Shown here one piece after another: positions 53,432-63,600 of a DNA stretch of 64,000 nt. The notes under the pieces were generated by a model, which saw only the letters and a list, made by a program, of their open reading frames with translations, ran no database searches and was not told the DNA's origin. Origin of the DNA: Sphingomicrobium aestuariivivum. Lineage in GTDB: Bacteria; Pseudomonadota; Alphaproteobacteria; Sphingomonadales; Sphingomonadaceae. The translations under genes and the position numbers were made by a program. Position 1 is the first letter of the stretch. Each line of letters begins with the position of its first letter. Location of the stretch: assembly GCF_024721585.1 (NCBI RefSeq), contig NZ_CP102629.1, positions 1,808,501-1,872,500 of the forward strand, given 5' to 3'.

Positions 53432-54123
53432 AGCGCTTCTGGAAGGATGTCAGCGTCGAAGAGGCCGACGGCGGCTGGACCGTGCGGCTCGACGAGCGGG
53501 TGCTGAAGACGCCCGCGCGCGGCGACCTCGTGGTGCCGACCGAGACGCTGGCGGAGGCGATCGCGGAGGAGTGGCGCGCCGTCGAGGAGAAGATCGACCC
53601 GCGCGCCATGCCGATGACGGGCCTCGCCAATGCGGCGATCGACCGTGTCGCGGTCGCGACGGAGGCGTTCGCGGCCGAACTGGGCAAATATGCCGAGGGC
53701 GAATTGTGCTGCTATCGCGCCGACTATCCGACCAGCCTCGTCGACCTGCAGGCGGCCCAATGGGACCCGCTGCTCGACTGGGCGGCGGCGCGCTATGACG
53801 TCTCCTTCGAGAAGACGAGCGGCATCATGCATGTCGACCAGCCGCCCGCCACGCTCGAGCGGCTGAAGGCGGCAGTGCATGCCGAGGATGCGTTCGTCCT
53901 CGCCGCCCTGTCGCCGATGATCCGTAACGGCGGCTCGCTCGTGACCGCGCTGGCCGTGCGCCATGGCGCTCTCGAGGCGGAAAAGGCGTGGGATGCGACC
54001 GACTGCGACCGCCGCCACCAGGCCGAGCAATGGGGCACGGACGAGGAAGGCGAAAAGGCCGCCGCTGCCAAGCGCGAGGATTTCCTCACCGGCGCGCGGT
54101 TCCTGCAAATGCTGGAAGGCTGA
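53428..54123 (+). CDS. ATP12-family F1-ATPase assembly chaperone
   Basis: ATP12 chaperones the alpha subunit of F1-ATPase during assembly; it is widespread in alphaproteobacteria and mitochondria. The 231-residue protein begins with a GTG start, (M)KRFWKDVSVEEADGGWTVRL, DERVLKTPARGDLVVPTETL and PMTGLANAAIDRV, the ATP12 signatures, and ends WGTDEEGEKAAAAKREDFLT. The start overlaps the stop of the small membrane-protein gene. Confidence 0.93.
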   Translation: MKRFWKDVSVEEADGGWTVRLDERVLKTPARGDLVVPTETLAEAIAEEWRAVEEKIDPRAMPMTGLANAAIDRVAVATEAFAAELGKYAEGELCCYRADYPTSLVDLQAAQWDPLLDWAAARYDVSFEKTSGIMHVDQPPATLERLKAAVHAEDAFVLAALSPMIRNGGSLVTALAVRHGALEAEKAWDATDCDRRHQAEQWGTDEEGEKAAAAKREDFLTGARFLQMLEG

Positions 54124-54132
54124 GCGCCGGCC

Positions 54133-54777
54133 CTAGTCGTTGGGGCGTTCGACCAGCTTGCGAACGAATTGCGGCAGGTCGGGGCGGCGGATCTTTTTCA
54201 ACCGCTCGGCCTCGATGATCTTCTTCACCTCGTCGAGGCACTGGGTGAAGTCGTCGTTGACCAGCACATAGTCATAGCTGAACCAGTGGCCGATCTCGCG
54301 CTCGGCGCGGTGCATCCGGCCCTCGATCACGGCGTCGCTGTCCGTGTTGCGCCCGCGCAGCCGCTTCTCCAACTCCTCCATCGAGGGCGGCAGGATGAAG
54401 ATCGGTACCAGTTCGTGACCGAAGGCGTAGACGAGGGCCTGCGTGCCCTGCCAGTCGATGTCGAACAGGATGTCCTTGCCCTGGCGGAGCGCTTCCTTGA
54501 TCGGCTCCTTGGGGCTGCCGTAGCGGTGATCGAAGACGTAAGCCCATTCGGCGAACTCGTCTTCGTCGACCATGCGGTCGAACTCTTCGTCAGTGACGAA
54601 GTGATAATGCTTGCCGTCGACCTCGCCCGGGCGGGGCGCGCGGGTGGTGGCCGAGATCGACATGGTGATGTTGCTGTCGTCGGCCATCAGCTGGCGGCTG
54701 ATCGAGGACTTGCCTGCCCCCGAGGGGCTCGAAAGCACGATCAGCAGGCCGCGCCGGTTTTTCATCGCCAGTTCCAT
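54133..54777 (-). CDS. gmk: Guanylate kinase
   Basis: Gmk converts GMP and ATP to GDP and ADP. The P-loop is LSSPSGAGKSSISRQL; further motifs are SATTRAPRPGEVDGKHYHFV, FAEWAYVFDHRYGSP and ILPPSMEELEKRLRGRNTDS. I use the ATG at 54777 (MELAMKNRRG, 214 residues); an ATG at 54765 is as plausible. The first ~55 residues of the longer open frame are not typical of the family. It diverges from the phasin gene over a 155-bp regulatory gap. Confidence 0.95.
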   Translation of the reverse strand: MELAMKNRRGLLIVLSSPSGAGKSSISRQLMADDSNITMSISATTRAPRPGEVDGKHYHFVTDEEFDRMVDEDEFAEWAYVFDHRYGSPKEPIKEALRQGKDILFDIDWQGTQALVYAFGHELVPIFILPPSMEELEKRLRGRNTDSDAVIEGRMHRAEREIGHWFSYDYVLVNDDFTQCLDEVKKIIEAERLKKIRRPDLPQFVRKLVERPND

Positions 54778-54848
54778 CTTGGCGCCATGCGAAACTGGGG
54801 CGCGTGCGTCAAGCCGTGCGACGAGGTGAGGCCGGCTCGCGACCGCTG

Positions 54849-54909
54849 TTTGTGCAGCGCAACAAAAACGCTTGATCCATGCTGCGATGCAATATATATT
54901 GCAATGCAA
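54849..54909. promoter_or_regulatory. Palindromic sites before the phasin gene, PhaR-type candidates
   Basis: TTTGTGCAGCGCAACAAA (54849-54866) is an imperfect dyad with TTTGT/ACAAA arms. TGCAATATATATTGCA (54888-54903) is a perfect 16-bp palindrome, and TTGCA-A-TGCAA (54899-54909) overlaps its right end. All lie 24-84 bases before the phasin start at 54933, between it and gmk. In alphaproteobacteria phasin genes are repressed by PhaR, which binds TGC/GCA-rich dyads; the match is inference as no phaR gene is in the window. Confidence 0.5.
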
Positions 54910-54932
54910 CATCAGCGAGGAAGGTGGGCGTG

Positions 54933-55697
54933 ATGGCAAAGGGTGACGCGAAGAAGCCGCAGCCGGCGAAGGCCGGGCAGGCGGACAAGGCGGAGGCGCC
55001 CAAGGCCGCGCCCGTGAAGGTGGAAGCGGCCAAGGAAGCGGCCAATCCCGCTCCCGAGCCGGTGAAGAACGAAGAGAAGAAGGCGGCGGAACCGGTCAAG
55101 CCGGTCAAGGCCGCCGTGAAGAAGATCAACCGGAAGGCGACGAAAAAGGTCGCCACCGCGAAGAAACCGGCGGCGCGCAAGCCGGCTGCAAAGCCCGCGC
55201 CCAAGCCCGCCGCCAGAAAGGAAAAAGCGATGACCAATTTTGACATGAGCAAGTGGTTCGGCGGTTACGACGTTCCCAGCGCCGACAAGGTCGAGGAACT
55301 GATGGCCAAGGCCGGCCAGCAGGGCGAAGAGTGGGTCGCCAAGACCCGTGCCGGTTCGGAAGAACTGACCGAGCTCGCCAAGGCCAATGTCGAAGCGATG
55401 ATCGAAAGCTCGAAGATCGCTGCCTCGGGCGCCAAGGAAATCGGCACCGAGCTGATCGAAGACGGCCGCACCCAGTTCGAAGCCGCTTCGGACAACCTGC
55501 GTCGCCTTGCCGAAGCCAAGAACCCGCAGGAATATATGGCGATCCAGTCGGAACTGGCGAAGTCGCAGTTCGACCTGATGGTCGCCGAAGGCTCCAAGCT
55601 GACCGAAAAGATGGTCAAGCTTGCGGGCGACGCGATGCAGCCGGTTTCGAACCGCGCCAGCCTTAACGTCGAGAAGGTCAAGTCGCTGATGGCCTAA
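54933..55697 (+). CDS. Phasin with a Lys/Ala/Pro-rich N-terminal arm
   Basis: Phasins coat PHA granules and limit their size and number. The start at 54933 (MAKGDAKKPQPAKAGQADKA) has GGAAGG 8 bases upstream. Residues 1-98 are rich in Lys, Ala and Pro, histone H1-like, with KPAARKPAAKPAPKPAARKE. From Met100 comes the phasin domain MTNFDMSKWFGGYDVPSADK through SELAKSQFDLMVAEGSKLTE and the end. A second ATG (55230) with AGAAAGGA 6 bases or so upstream could make the phasin domain alone. PhaC is encoded at 46161. It ends in a strong terminator. Confidence 0.88.
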   Translation: MAKGDAKKPQPAKAGQADKAEAPKAAPVKVEAAKEAANPAPEPVKNEEKKAAEPVKPVKAAVKKINRKATKKVATAKKPAARKPAAKPAPKPAARKEKAMTNFDMSKWFGGYDVPSADKVEELMAKAGQQGEEWVAKTRAGSEELTELAKANVEAMIESSKIAASGAKEIGTELIEDGRTQFEAASDNLRRLAEAKNPQEYMAIQSELAKSQFDLMVAEGSKLTEKMVKLAGDAMQPVSNRASLNVEKVKSLMA

Positions 55698-55726
55698 CGG
55701 CCTCGCGTTGCCGGACGACGCGAGAG

Positions 55727-55771
55727 GGGGCCGCCATCCCATGCCGGGACGGCGGCCCCCTTTTGTTTTGA
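55727..55771 (+). terminator. Rho-independent terminator of the phasin gene
   Basis: GGGGGCCGCC and TCCC (55727-55741) pair with GGGA and GGCGGCCCCC (55747-55761), 14 pairs with one A/C mismatch and a 5-base ATGCC loop. TTTTGTTTTG follows. A very strong candidate, 30 bases after the stop. Confidence 0.92.
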
Positions 55772-55826
55772 TTTTCGGACCCTTGGCGGTTGCGACGCGT
55801 TCGCGCCTTGCCATATGAGACCCCGC

Positions 55827-56174
55827 ATGAGTGACCTGAAGACGATCTTTTCCGGACAGAATGATGTCGACGACGCCGAAGGCGAGACCGGCGTCGCCAC
55901 TGCCACGCGTCCCAAGACCAAGAAGCCGTCCAATTACAAGGTGCTGATGCTCAACGACGATTACACGCCGATGGAATTCGTCGTGCTCGTGCTCCAGCGC
56001 TATTTCAACATGGGCATCGACGATGCCACCCGAGTCATGCTGCAGGTCCACCAGCAGGGCGTCGCCGTGTGCGGCGTCTTTCCTTACGAGGTCGCCGAGA
56101 CCAAGGTCAGCCAAGTGATGGACTTCGCCCGCGACAACCAGCATCCGCTGCAGTGCACGCTCGAGAAAGCCTGA
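55827..56174 (+). CDS. clpS: ATP-dependent Clp protease adaptor ClpS
   Basis: ClpS binds ClpA and delivers N-degron substrates. The 115-residue protein has an N-terminal acidic extension and the ClpS core [20 protein letters not shown] (the D-D-Y binding pocket) and [20 protein letters not shown]. The ATG at 55827 ([10 protein letters not shown]) is used; another ATG 12 bases earlier is in frame. clpA is not next to it here. The next gene, an AraC regulator, starts 48 bases later. Confidence 0.95.
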   Translation: MSDLKTIFSGQNDVDDAEGETGVATATRPKTKKPSNYKVLMLNDDYTPMEFVVLVLQRYFNMGIDDATRVMLQVHQQGVAVCGVFPYEVAETKVSQVMDFARDNQHPLQCTLEKA

Positions 56175-56221
56175 CGCGACGCGACCCGGGGGGGTATTTC
56201 GGGAGCGCGGTTAGGCGCCGC

Positions 56222-56953
56222 ATGGCCGGCGGGATCGGCCTGACCCTGAGCCGGGCCACCGTGGCCCCCGACGATCTTCCCGAGCATGGCCATGAGGAAG
56301 CGCATTGCGTCCTCGCCATCGATGGCGGCTACCAGAGCCGCGCCATGCGCGATGACCCCGCCGCCGCGGGTTTTGCCGTCTACAACCCTCCCGGCACGAT
56401 CCACCGCGACCGGTTCTTCGAGACGGGCGGACGCTTTCTCGCGCTCGACCTGCCGCTGGAGTTGATCGACAGAGGGGGAGACCCCGGGGTGCTCGACAGG
56501 GCAGGCGGGGCTGCGCGATTGATGGCCATGGTGGGACCCGCGCTCGAGTGGGAGGCCGATGCGCCCTTGCAGGTCGAAGCGCAAGCGCTCGAACTGGTGG
56601 CATCGATCGAGACCCGCCATGACGCCACCCGCCGCCCCGCATGGTTCGATCGCGCCCACCGCGCGCTGGAGGCGGCCGCCGAGATGCCCGGCGGTGACGT
56701 CCGGCAGGCGGCGCATGACTGCGCCGTCCACCCGGTGCACTTCGCCCGTGTCTGGCGGCGCGAAACGGGCGAGGCTCCGGCTCGCAGCCTCACGCTCTTT
56801 CGTGTTCGCCGGGCGATGGCCCTCCTGGGGAAGGATCGCTCGCTCGGCGAGATCGCGCATGAGTGCGGCTTCTCCGACCAGGCGCACCTGACACGTTCGC
56901 TGCGTCGCTTTACCGGCACCACCCCGCGCCGGTTGCAACGCCAATTTTCCTGA
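56222..56953 (+). CDS. AraC-family transcriptional regulator
   Basis: A 243-residue regulator with a small N-terminal cupin-like sensing domain (about 10-110; LPEHGHEEAHCVLAIDGGYQ, VYNPPGTIHRDRFF) and a C-terminal double helix-turn-helix (about 145-243; VHPVHFARVWRRETGEAPAR and GEIAHECGFSDQAHLTRSLR, then RFTGTTPRRLQRQF). The start ATG at 56222 has only a distant GGGAG. The likely target is the next gene, a serine hydrolase at 57018, by proximity only. Confidence 0.87.
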   Translation: MAGGIGLTLSRATVAPDDLPEHGHEEAHCVLAIDGGYQSRAMRDDPAAAGFAVYNPPGTIHRDRFFETGGRFLALDLPLELIDRGGDPGVLDRAGGAARLMAMVGPALEWEADAPLQVEAQALELVASIETRHDATRRPAWFDRAHRALEAAAEMPGGDVRQAAHDCAVHPVHFARVWRRETGEAPARSLTLFRVRRAMALLGKDRSLGEIAHECGFSDQAHLTRSLRRFTGTTPRRLQRQFS

Positions 56954-57017
56954 TGTTGCAAATGTTCAAGACCTGAGCGTATTGGTTGGATAACACAGCT
57001 CGAAAAGGAGACTGTCG

Positions 57018-58061
57018 ATGACCAACCCGTTTTTCGCCGCAGCCGTTGCTGCCACGCTCACCCTCGGTGCCCCTGCCGCCGCCCAGGACTTTGCAGCGGT
57101 CGATACCGCTATCGAAGCGGGCGACTTCGAACAGATCACCAGCCTCATCGTCTGGCAAAACGGCAAGCTGCTGCACGAAGCCTATTATGACGGCGATGCC
57201 GAGACCCGTCGCAACACGCGCTCGGTGACCAAGACCGTGACGGCGATGCTGGTCGGCGCGGCCATCGCGGAGGGACATCTGTCGGGGGTCGAGCAGCCGC
57301 TCTTTCCCTTCTTCGCCGACCGCGGCCCCGGCCGCCATCCCGATCCGCGCAAGGATGCCGCACCGATCGAGGATTTCCTCACCATGTCGAGCCTGCTCGA
57401 GTGCAATGACGAGAACCCCTATTCGCGCGGCAATGAGGAGAAGATGTATCTCCTCGAGGATTGGGTCGGCTTCATGCTCGACCTGCCGGTGCGCGGTTTC
57501 CCGGCGTGGGAGGCCAAGCCCGAGGATCGCCCCTATGGCCGCGCCTTTTCCTATTGCACGGCGGGGGTCAGCCTGATGGGGGCGATGCTCGAGCGCGCGA
57601 CCGGCGAGGGGCTGCCCGCTTTTGCCCGCCGCACACTGCACGAGCCGCTCGGCATTGCCGAGCCCGAATGGCAGTTCGCCCCGCTCGGTTTCGCGCAAGG
57701 GGGCGGCGGGGCCGGCTATCGCAGCCGCGACCTGTTGCAACTGGGGCGGCTCCTGCTTGGCAAGGGCGAGGTCGATGGCCGGCGTATCCTTCCCGCCGAC
57801 TATGTCGAGGCGATGGTAACGCCAAAGGCGCAGGTCATGCCGGGCTTCGACTATGGCTATCTGACCTGGCTCCCCACCCTCGAGATCGAGGGCGAGCAGG
57901 TGGCGACCTATGCCATGAACGGTTCGGGCGGAAACCGCGTGCTGGTGGTGCCCGATCGCGAAGCGGTCATCGTCGTGACGACTACCAACTTCAACACGCG
58001 CCAGCCGCACGCCATCACCGACCGGCTGTTGTCCGAGCAATTGCTGCCGCGGCTCCGATAG
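57018..58061 (+). CDS. Secreted serine hydrolase, beta-lactamase/penicillin-binding class C type
   Basis: The 347-residue protein has a signal peptide ([20 protein letters not shown]) with AAGGAG upstream. The active-site Ser69 and Lys72 sit in SVTK (SxxK), and Tyr179 in YCTAG replaces the YxN motif with Thr. A late [25 protein letters not shown] region is the KTG-like equivalent. It belongs to the class C/esterase family (PF00144); EstB-like esterase activity is more likely than beta-lactamase. AraC regulator upstream. Confidence 0.85.
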   Translation: MTNPFFAAAVAATLTLGAPAAAQDFAAVDTAIEAGDFEQITSLIVWQNGKLLHEAYYDGDAETRRNTRSVTKTVTAMLVGAAIAEGHLSGVEQPLFPFFADRGPGRHPDPRKDAAPIEDFLTMSSLLECNDENPYSRGNEEKMYLLEDWVGFMLDLPVRGFPAWEAKPEDRPYGRAFSYCTAGVSLMGAMLERATGEGLPAFARRTLHEPLGIAEPEWQFAPLGFAQGGGGAGYRSRDLLQLGRLLLGKGEVDGRRILPADYVEAMVTPKAQVMPGFDYGYLTWLPTLEIEGEQVATYAMNGSGGNRVLVVPDREAVIVVTTTNFNTRQPHAITDRLLSEQLLPRLR

Positions 58062-58104
58062 CCACGCCCTTGTCTTCCCCGCCATGGTCTTTATGGCGGG
58101 GAGC

Positions 58105-59388
58105 ATGGACTCTATCTGGATCGAAGGCGGCAAGCGGCTCGAGGGGAAGATCCCCATTTCGGGCGCGAAGAACGCCGTGCTCACCCTCATCCCCTGCGCG
58201 CTCCTCACCGAGGAGAAGCTGACGCTGTCGAACCTGCCGCGCCTCGCGGACGTCGACAGCTTCTCGCATCTCATGAACGAGCTGGGTGTTGGCACGGCAT
58301 TTGCCGGCAAGAAGGGTGGCCGGACCAACCGCGCCATCACGCTTGATGCCAGCCATATCGATTCGACGGTCGCGCCCTACGAGTTGGTTCGCAAGATGCG
58401 CGCCTCGATCCTCGTCCTCGGGCCGATGCTGGCGCGGATGGGCGAGAGCACCGTGTCGCTGCCGGGCGGCTGCGCCATCGGTGACCGCCCGATCGAACTG
58501 CACTTGCGTGCGCTCGAGGCCATGGGTGCCGAGATCGAACTGGCAGAGGGCTATGTGAAGGCGATCGCGCCGGGCGGCAAGCTGCCGGGCGGCGAATATA
58601 CCTTCCCCGTCGTCTCGGTCGGCGCGACCGAGAATGCGGTCATGGCGGCGACCTTGTGCACCGGCACCACCCACCTTTTGAACGCCGCGCGCGAGCCCGA
58701 GATCGTCGACCTGTGCAACTGCCTCGTCGCGATGGGCGCGAAGATCGATGGCATCGGCACCTCGCACCTCAGCATCACCGGCGTCGAGGCGCTACACGGC
58801 GCCGACTATGCCGTCATGCCCGACCGTATCGAGGCGGGCAGCTATGCCTGCGCGGCGGGCATCACCGGCGGCTCGATCGAGCTGGTCGGCGCGCGTGCGT
58901 CCGACATGCTGGCGACGACCAATGCGCTGGCGGCCGCGGGCCTGCTCACCGAATTCACCGACGAGGGCATCAAGGTGTCGGCCACCGGCAAGCTCCGCCC
59001 CCTCGCCATCTCGACCGCGCCCTATCCGGGGTTTGCGACCGACATGCAGGCGCAGTTCATGGCGATGATGACGCTGGCCGACGGCGACAGCTACATGGAA
59101 GAGACGATCTTCGAGAACCGGTACATGCACGTCCCCGAACTCAGGCGCATGGGCGCGGAGATCGAGACGCGCGGGCGCAGCGCCATCGTGCGCGGCGTCG
59201 AGGGGCTGACGGGGGCCAAGGTGATGGCGACCGACCTTCGCGCCTCGATGAGCCTCGTGCTCGCGGGGCTTGCGGCCAAGGGCGAGACCGAAGTGCTTCG
59301 CGTCTACCACCTCGACCGCGGCTACGAGCGGCTCGAGGAGAAGCTGGCGGGCGTCGGCGCGACGATCGAGCGACGCTCGGGCGGCTAG
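58105..59388 (+). CDS. murA: UDP-N-acetylglucosamine 1-carboxyvinyltransferase MurA
   Basis: MurA starts peptidoglycan precursor synthesis by transferring enolpyruvate to UDP-GlcNAc. The 427-residue product has the family start [20 protein letters not shown] and the catalytic Cys123 in [11 protein letters not shown], the residue attacked by fosfomycin; [14 protein letters not shown] and [18 protein letters not shown] are also present. The start is unsure: GGGGAG is only 1-2 bases before the ATG at 58105, and ATG codons at 58084 and 58093 are in frame. Confidence 0.96.
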   Translation: MDSIWIEGGKRLEGKIPISGAKNAVLTLIPCALLTEEKLTLSNLPRLADVDSFSHLMNELGVGTAFAGKKGGRTNRAITLDASHIDSTVAPYELVRKMRASILVLGPMLARMGESTVSLPGGCAIGDRPIELHLRALEAMGAEIELAEGYVKAIAPGGKLPGGEYTFPVVSVGATENAVMAATLCTGTTHLLNAAREPEIVDLCNCLVAMGAKIDGIGTSHLSITGVEALHGADYAVMPDRIEAGSYACAAGITGGSIELVGARASDMLATTNALAAAGLLTEFTDEGIKVSATGKLRPLAISTAPYPGFATDMQAQFMAMMTLADGDSYMEETIFENRYMHVPELRRMGAEIETRGRSAIVRGVEGLTGAKVMATDLRASMSLVLAGLAAKGETEVLRVYHLDRGYERLEEKLAGVGATIERRSGG

Positions 59389-60653
59389 ATCCCGAACTTG
59401 CCCAGCGCGTGGAGGCCGGTGCCGACGAGGCCGCCGACCAGCGTGCCGTTGATGCGGATATATTGGAGATCGCGCCCGACCGCGCCCTCGAGGCGCTCGG
59501 TCACCGTGGTCGTGTCCCACGAGCGGATCGTGTCGGAGACCAGCGTGACGATATTGTCGCCATAGCTGGCCGCCATGCCGACCGCGGTGCGGCGGGTGAA
59601 GCGGTTGATGGCGGTCTTGAGGCGGATGTCGTTCTCGAGGCTCGAGCCGATCGACTGGAGGACCTCGCCGAGCTGGCCCGCCATCGCATTGTCGGGATCG
59701 TGGGCGCCCTTCACGATCCCCGTGCGGAAGCGCTGCCACAGGTCGTCGAGCCACAGGGCGACCGATGAATTTTCGATCGCGCGTACCTTCCATTCCTCGA
59801 CCTTGGCCATGAGATCGGGGTCGGTCTGGAGATTGTTGGCGAGGTCGGCGAGCTGGTGTTCGATCTTGACCCGAACGGGATGGCCGGGGTCGGCCTCCAT
59901 GTCGCGGAAGAGCTTGCGTAGCCCCTCGACGAGCTGGTCGGCGATGCGCTCGTCGACCGTGGCCAACCGGAGCAGCCAGCTGGTGCGCTTGTAGACCATG
60001 TCGCGGATCATATGCTCGTTGTCGTCGAGCGCATTGGCGAGATAGGCGATGGCTTTCTCCATCGCGGGCAAATGGCGGTCCTCGTTGATCGCGACGGCGA
60101 GCGCGCGGCCGATCACGGGCGAGATGTTCATGCGCTTCAAACGCGCCTTCAGCGCATCCTTGGCGATGCCGCCGAGGCGTTCGTCGTCGAGGCCCTCGAA
60201 GGCATCGGCGATGAGCCGGCTGGCGCCGCTGCGCATCCGCGTCTCGCCGCCCGAGGGGCGCGAGAGGAAGCGGCCAATGGCGCCCGCGACGTCGGTCCGG
60301 CGCATGCGCCGCGCGATGACCTGCGGGGTGAGGAAATTCTCGCGGATGAAGCGGCTGAGCGCGGTACCGATGCGATCCTTGTTCTTGGGGATGATCGCGG
60401 TGTGCGGGATCGGCAGGCCGAGCGGGTGGCGGAACAGCGCGGTGACGGCGAACCAGTCGGCGAGCGCGCCGACCATCGCGGCCTCGGCAAAGGCCTCGAC
60501 CCATTCGAGCCACGGATAGGCGGGCTCCAATTGGCGCGAGGTGAAGTAGAGCACCGCCATCAGGACCAGGAGGCCCGTGGCGAGCCGCTTCATCCCGCCG
60601 GCACCCGGCTGGTCGGAAGAAAAACGCGAAAGGGGGACAGGGCCGCTCACCAT
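59385..60653 (-). CDS. DUF445 family membrane protein
   Basis: The 422-residue protein is of the DUF445 (YjiN-like) family: a helix near the N-terminus ([20 protein letters not shown]) then [20 protein letters not shown], the family signature, and a long helical periplasmic/cytoplasmic region with [14 protein letters not shown], ending [17 protein letters not shown]. The start at 60653 has AGGGCGG nearby; MKRLATG at 60593 is the alternative. It converges with murA by a 4-base overlap. Function unknown. Confidence 0.87.
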   Translation of the reverse strand: MVSGPVPLSRFSSDQPGAGGMKRLATGLLVLMAVLYFTSRQLEPAYPWLEWVEAFAEAAMVGALADWFAVTALFRHPLGLPIPHTAIIPKNKDRIGTALSRFIRENFLTPQVIARRMRRTDVAGAIGRFLSRPSGGETRMRSGASRLIADAFEGLDDERLGGIAKDALKARLKRMNISPVIGRALAVAINEDRHLPAMEKAIAYLANALDDNEHMIRDMVYKRTSWLLRLATVDERIADQLVEGLRKLFRDMEADPGHPVRVKIEHQLADLANNLQTDPDLMAKVEEWKVRAIENSSVALWLDDLWQRFRTGIVKGAHDPDNAMAGQLGEVLQSIGSSLENDIRLKTAINRFTRRTAVGMAASYGDNIVTLVSDTIRSWDTTTVTERLEGAVGRDLQYIRINGTLVGGLVGTGLHALGKFGI

Positions 60654-60696
60654 GTCCGCCCTAACGCATCTGTCGGCTTAAAGTCACCCGCGGCCG

Positions 60697-63600
60697 TTAC
60701 TCGGCTGCCGGAAGGGCGGGACCGTCGCTGCCCGGCGGCAGGGGACGCTCGCCGCCATAGGGCAGCTGCTTGGCCTCGTCCTTGGAGTTGACGAAGCCGC
60801 CGAACTTGCGGGCGAGCTTCTTCTCCATGTCGATGGCGAGGCTGTAATAGGCCGGCACGAGGAGCAGCGTGAGCGCGGTCGAGAAGATCAGGCCGCCGAT
60901 CACCGAGGCGCCCATCGGGGCGCGCCACGAACCGTCACCGTGCAGCGACAGCGCGATCGGGATCATGCCGGCGACCATCGCGACGGTGGTCATGACGATC
61001 GGCTGCGCGCGCTTGTGGCCCGCCTCCGCGATCGCCTCGTCCTTCTCCATGCCGTGGTTCATCATCTCCAGCGCGAAATCGACCAGGAGGATCGAGTTCT
61101 TGGCGACGATGCCGAGCAGCATCAGGAGACCGATGAAGACGGGCAGCGAGATCTGCATGCCGGCGAGGTTGAGCGCCACCGCGGCACCCAGCGGCGCGAG
61201 CAGGAGCGAGCCCATGTTCACGAACGGCGCGAGGAAGCGGCGGTAGAGCAGCACGAGGACCGCGAAGACGAGCATGACGCCCGCCGCCACCGCCACGACG
61301 AAGTTGAACAGGAGTTCCTGCTGCCACTTCTGCTCGCCCAGCTCGAGGCGCTGCACGCCGCGCGGCAGGTTCTGGACGCTCTCGAGGCCGTTGACGATGG
61401 CCCAGGCCTCGCCCTGCTGGAGGTCGGGCGAGAAGTCGGTGCCGACGGCGATGCGGCGCTGCTGGTCGGTACGCTGGATCGAGGTCGGGCCGGCGCCGAA
61501 GCTGATGTCGGCGACCGATTTGAGCGGGACCGAGCCACCGTTCGAGGTCGGGACCGGCAGGTTCAGGAGCGTGTCGATATTCTCGCGCTCCTGTTCGGAC
61601 AGCGAGACGCTGACCGGGATCTGGCGATCCGAGAGCGAGAATTTCGCGCTATTCTGTTCCACCTCGCCGATGGTGGCGATGCGGATGGTCTGCGACAGCG
61701 AGGCGGTGGTGACACCGAGATCGGCCGCGAGGTCGAAGCGCGGGGTGATCTGGATTTCCGGACGGATATCGTCACCGACCACGCGCGGGCCGACGAGCTG
61801 CGGATGCTGGCTCATCTCCTCGGCGATGTCATAGGCTGCCTTCTCGAGCAGTTCGGGGTCCGAGGAGCCGAGATAGAAGGTGATCGCCTGGCCCGACCCG
61901 CCGGGGCCGCCGCCACCCTGCGACTGGAAGTTGACGCGGGCGTCGGGGATCTTGGCCAGTTCGGGCGAGATTTCGCGCTCGTAGACGAAGCTTTCGGCCG
62001 GTCGGTCGTTCTTCCACACCACGTTGATGTAGGCGCGGGTGGTGAAGATGCGCTGGAAGACATTCTCGACCTGCGGATGATCCTCGACCGTGGCGGCCAC
62101 GCGCTCGGTGATGGCGGCGGTCTGCTCGATGGTCGCGCCGGGCGGCAGCGCGACGTTGATCGAGCTGGTGTCGCGGTCTTCCTGCGGACTGAACTGCATC
62201 GGCAGCTGGGCGAACAGGACGACGGTGAGGAGGATGGTGGCGACGCCACCGGCGACGGCCGCCATGCGATGATCGCGCAGGCGCGCGCCAATGCGGCGCA
62301 GGCGGTACTGAGAGCGAGCCGCGAAAGCACTGTTCTCGAAGCCGCGCAGCTTGCCCCAGATCCAGCCGATGAAGATGGTCAGGAGGCTCAGGATGGCGAC
62401 GATGCCGAAGAACTGAACGGTGCCGCTGATGATCGCCATGAAGGCGCCGGGCGCCTGTCCCTCGGGGGCCTGCGACGCCTGACCCATCACCGACATGGTA
62501 GCGAGGCCGAAGGCGAGGACGGCGGGCACGACCTTGGCGGCCATGACCGGACGCGGCTCCACGAGGCCGGCGCGGATTTCACGCATCTTCTCGGACGAGA
62601 TGGTCCAGCGCAGGACCTTCATATAGGCCTGCATGAAGCGGCCGTTGGCATGTTCCTGTTCGCCGCCGGCCTTGAGGAAGTAGGCGGCCATGAGCGGGGT
62701 GATCATGCGCGCCACGAGGAGCGACATGATGACCGCGAGGACGACGGTGTAGCCGAAGTTCTTGAAGAACTGGCCCGAGATGCCGGGCATCAGCGCGACG
62801 GGCAGGAAGACGGCGACGATGGTCGCGGTGGTGGCGAGCACGGCGAGGCCGATCTCGTCGGCGGCATCGATGCTGGCGCGCCATGCCGATTTGCCCATGC
62901 GCATGTGGCGCACGATATTCTCGATCTCCACGATCGCGTCATCGACCAGCACCCCCGCTACCAGCGCCAATGCGAGGAGACTGAGGAAATTGAGGTTGAT
63001 GGACATGAGGTCCATGAAGAAGAAGGCGGGGATGGCCGAGAGCGGGATGGCGACCGCGGCGATGATCGTGGCGCGAAGGTCGCGCAGGAACAGGAAGACC
63101 ACGAGCACGGCGAGCAGCGCGCCCTCGATCAGCGCCTGCATCGAGGACTTGTACTGGGTCTTGGTGTATTCGACGTTGTTCGAGATCTCGATGAAGTCGA
63201 TGCGCGGGTCGTTTTCCTCGATCTCGGCGAGCACTTCCCAGCCCATGTCATAGGCGGTGACGTCGGAGGCGCCCTTGGCGCGGCTGAAGTTGAAGACGAC
63301 GACTTCCTCGCCGTTCATGCGCGCATAGCTGGTCTGTTCGGACGAGGCATCGCGCACGGTGGCGATGTCGCGCAGGCGCACGGTGCGCCCGCCGCCGGTG
63401 GCGATCTGGGTTTCGCCGAGCTGGGCGGCGGTCTCGGCATTGCCGAGGACGCGGACCGACTGCTGCGAGCCGGCGATCTCGGTGCGCCCGCCGGCGGCAT
63501 TGATGTTGAGCTGGCGCAGCTGGTTGTTGACGGTAGCGGCGGTCAGTCCCTGCGCCTGCAGCGCGCGCGGGTCCAGGATGACGCGGATCTCGCGGTCGAC

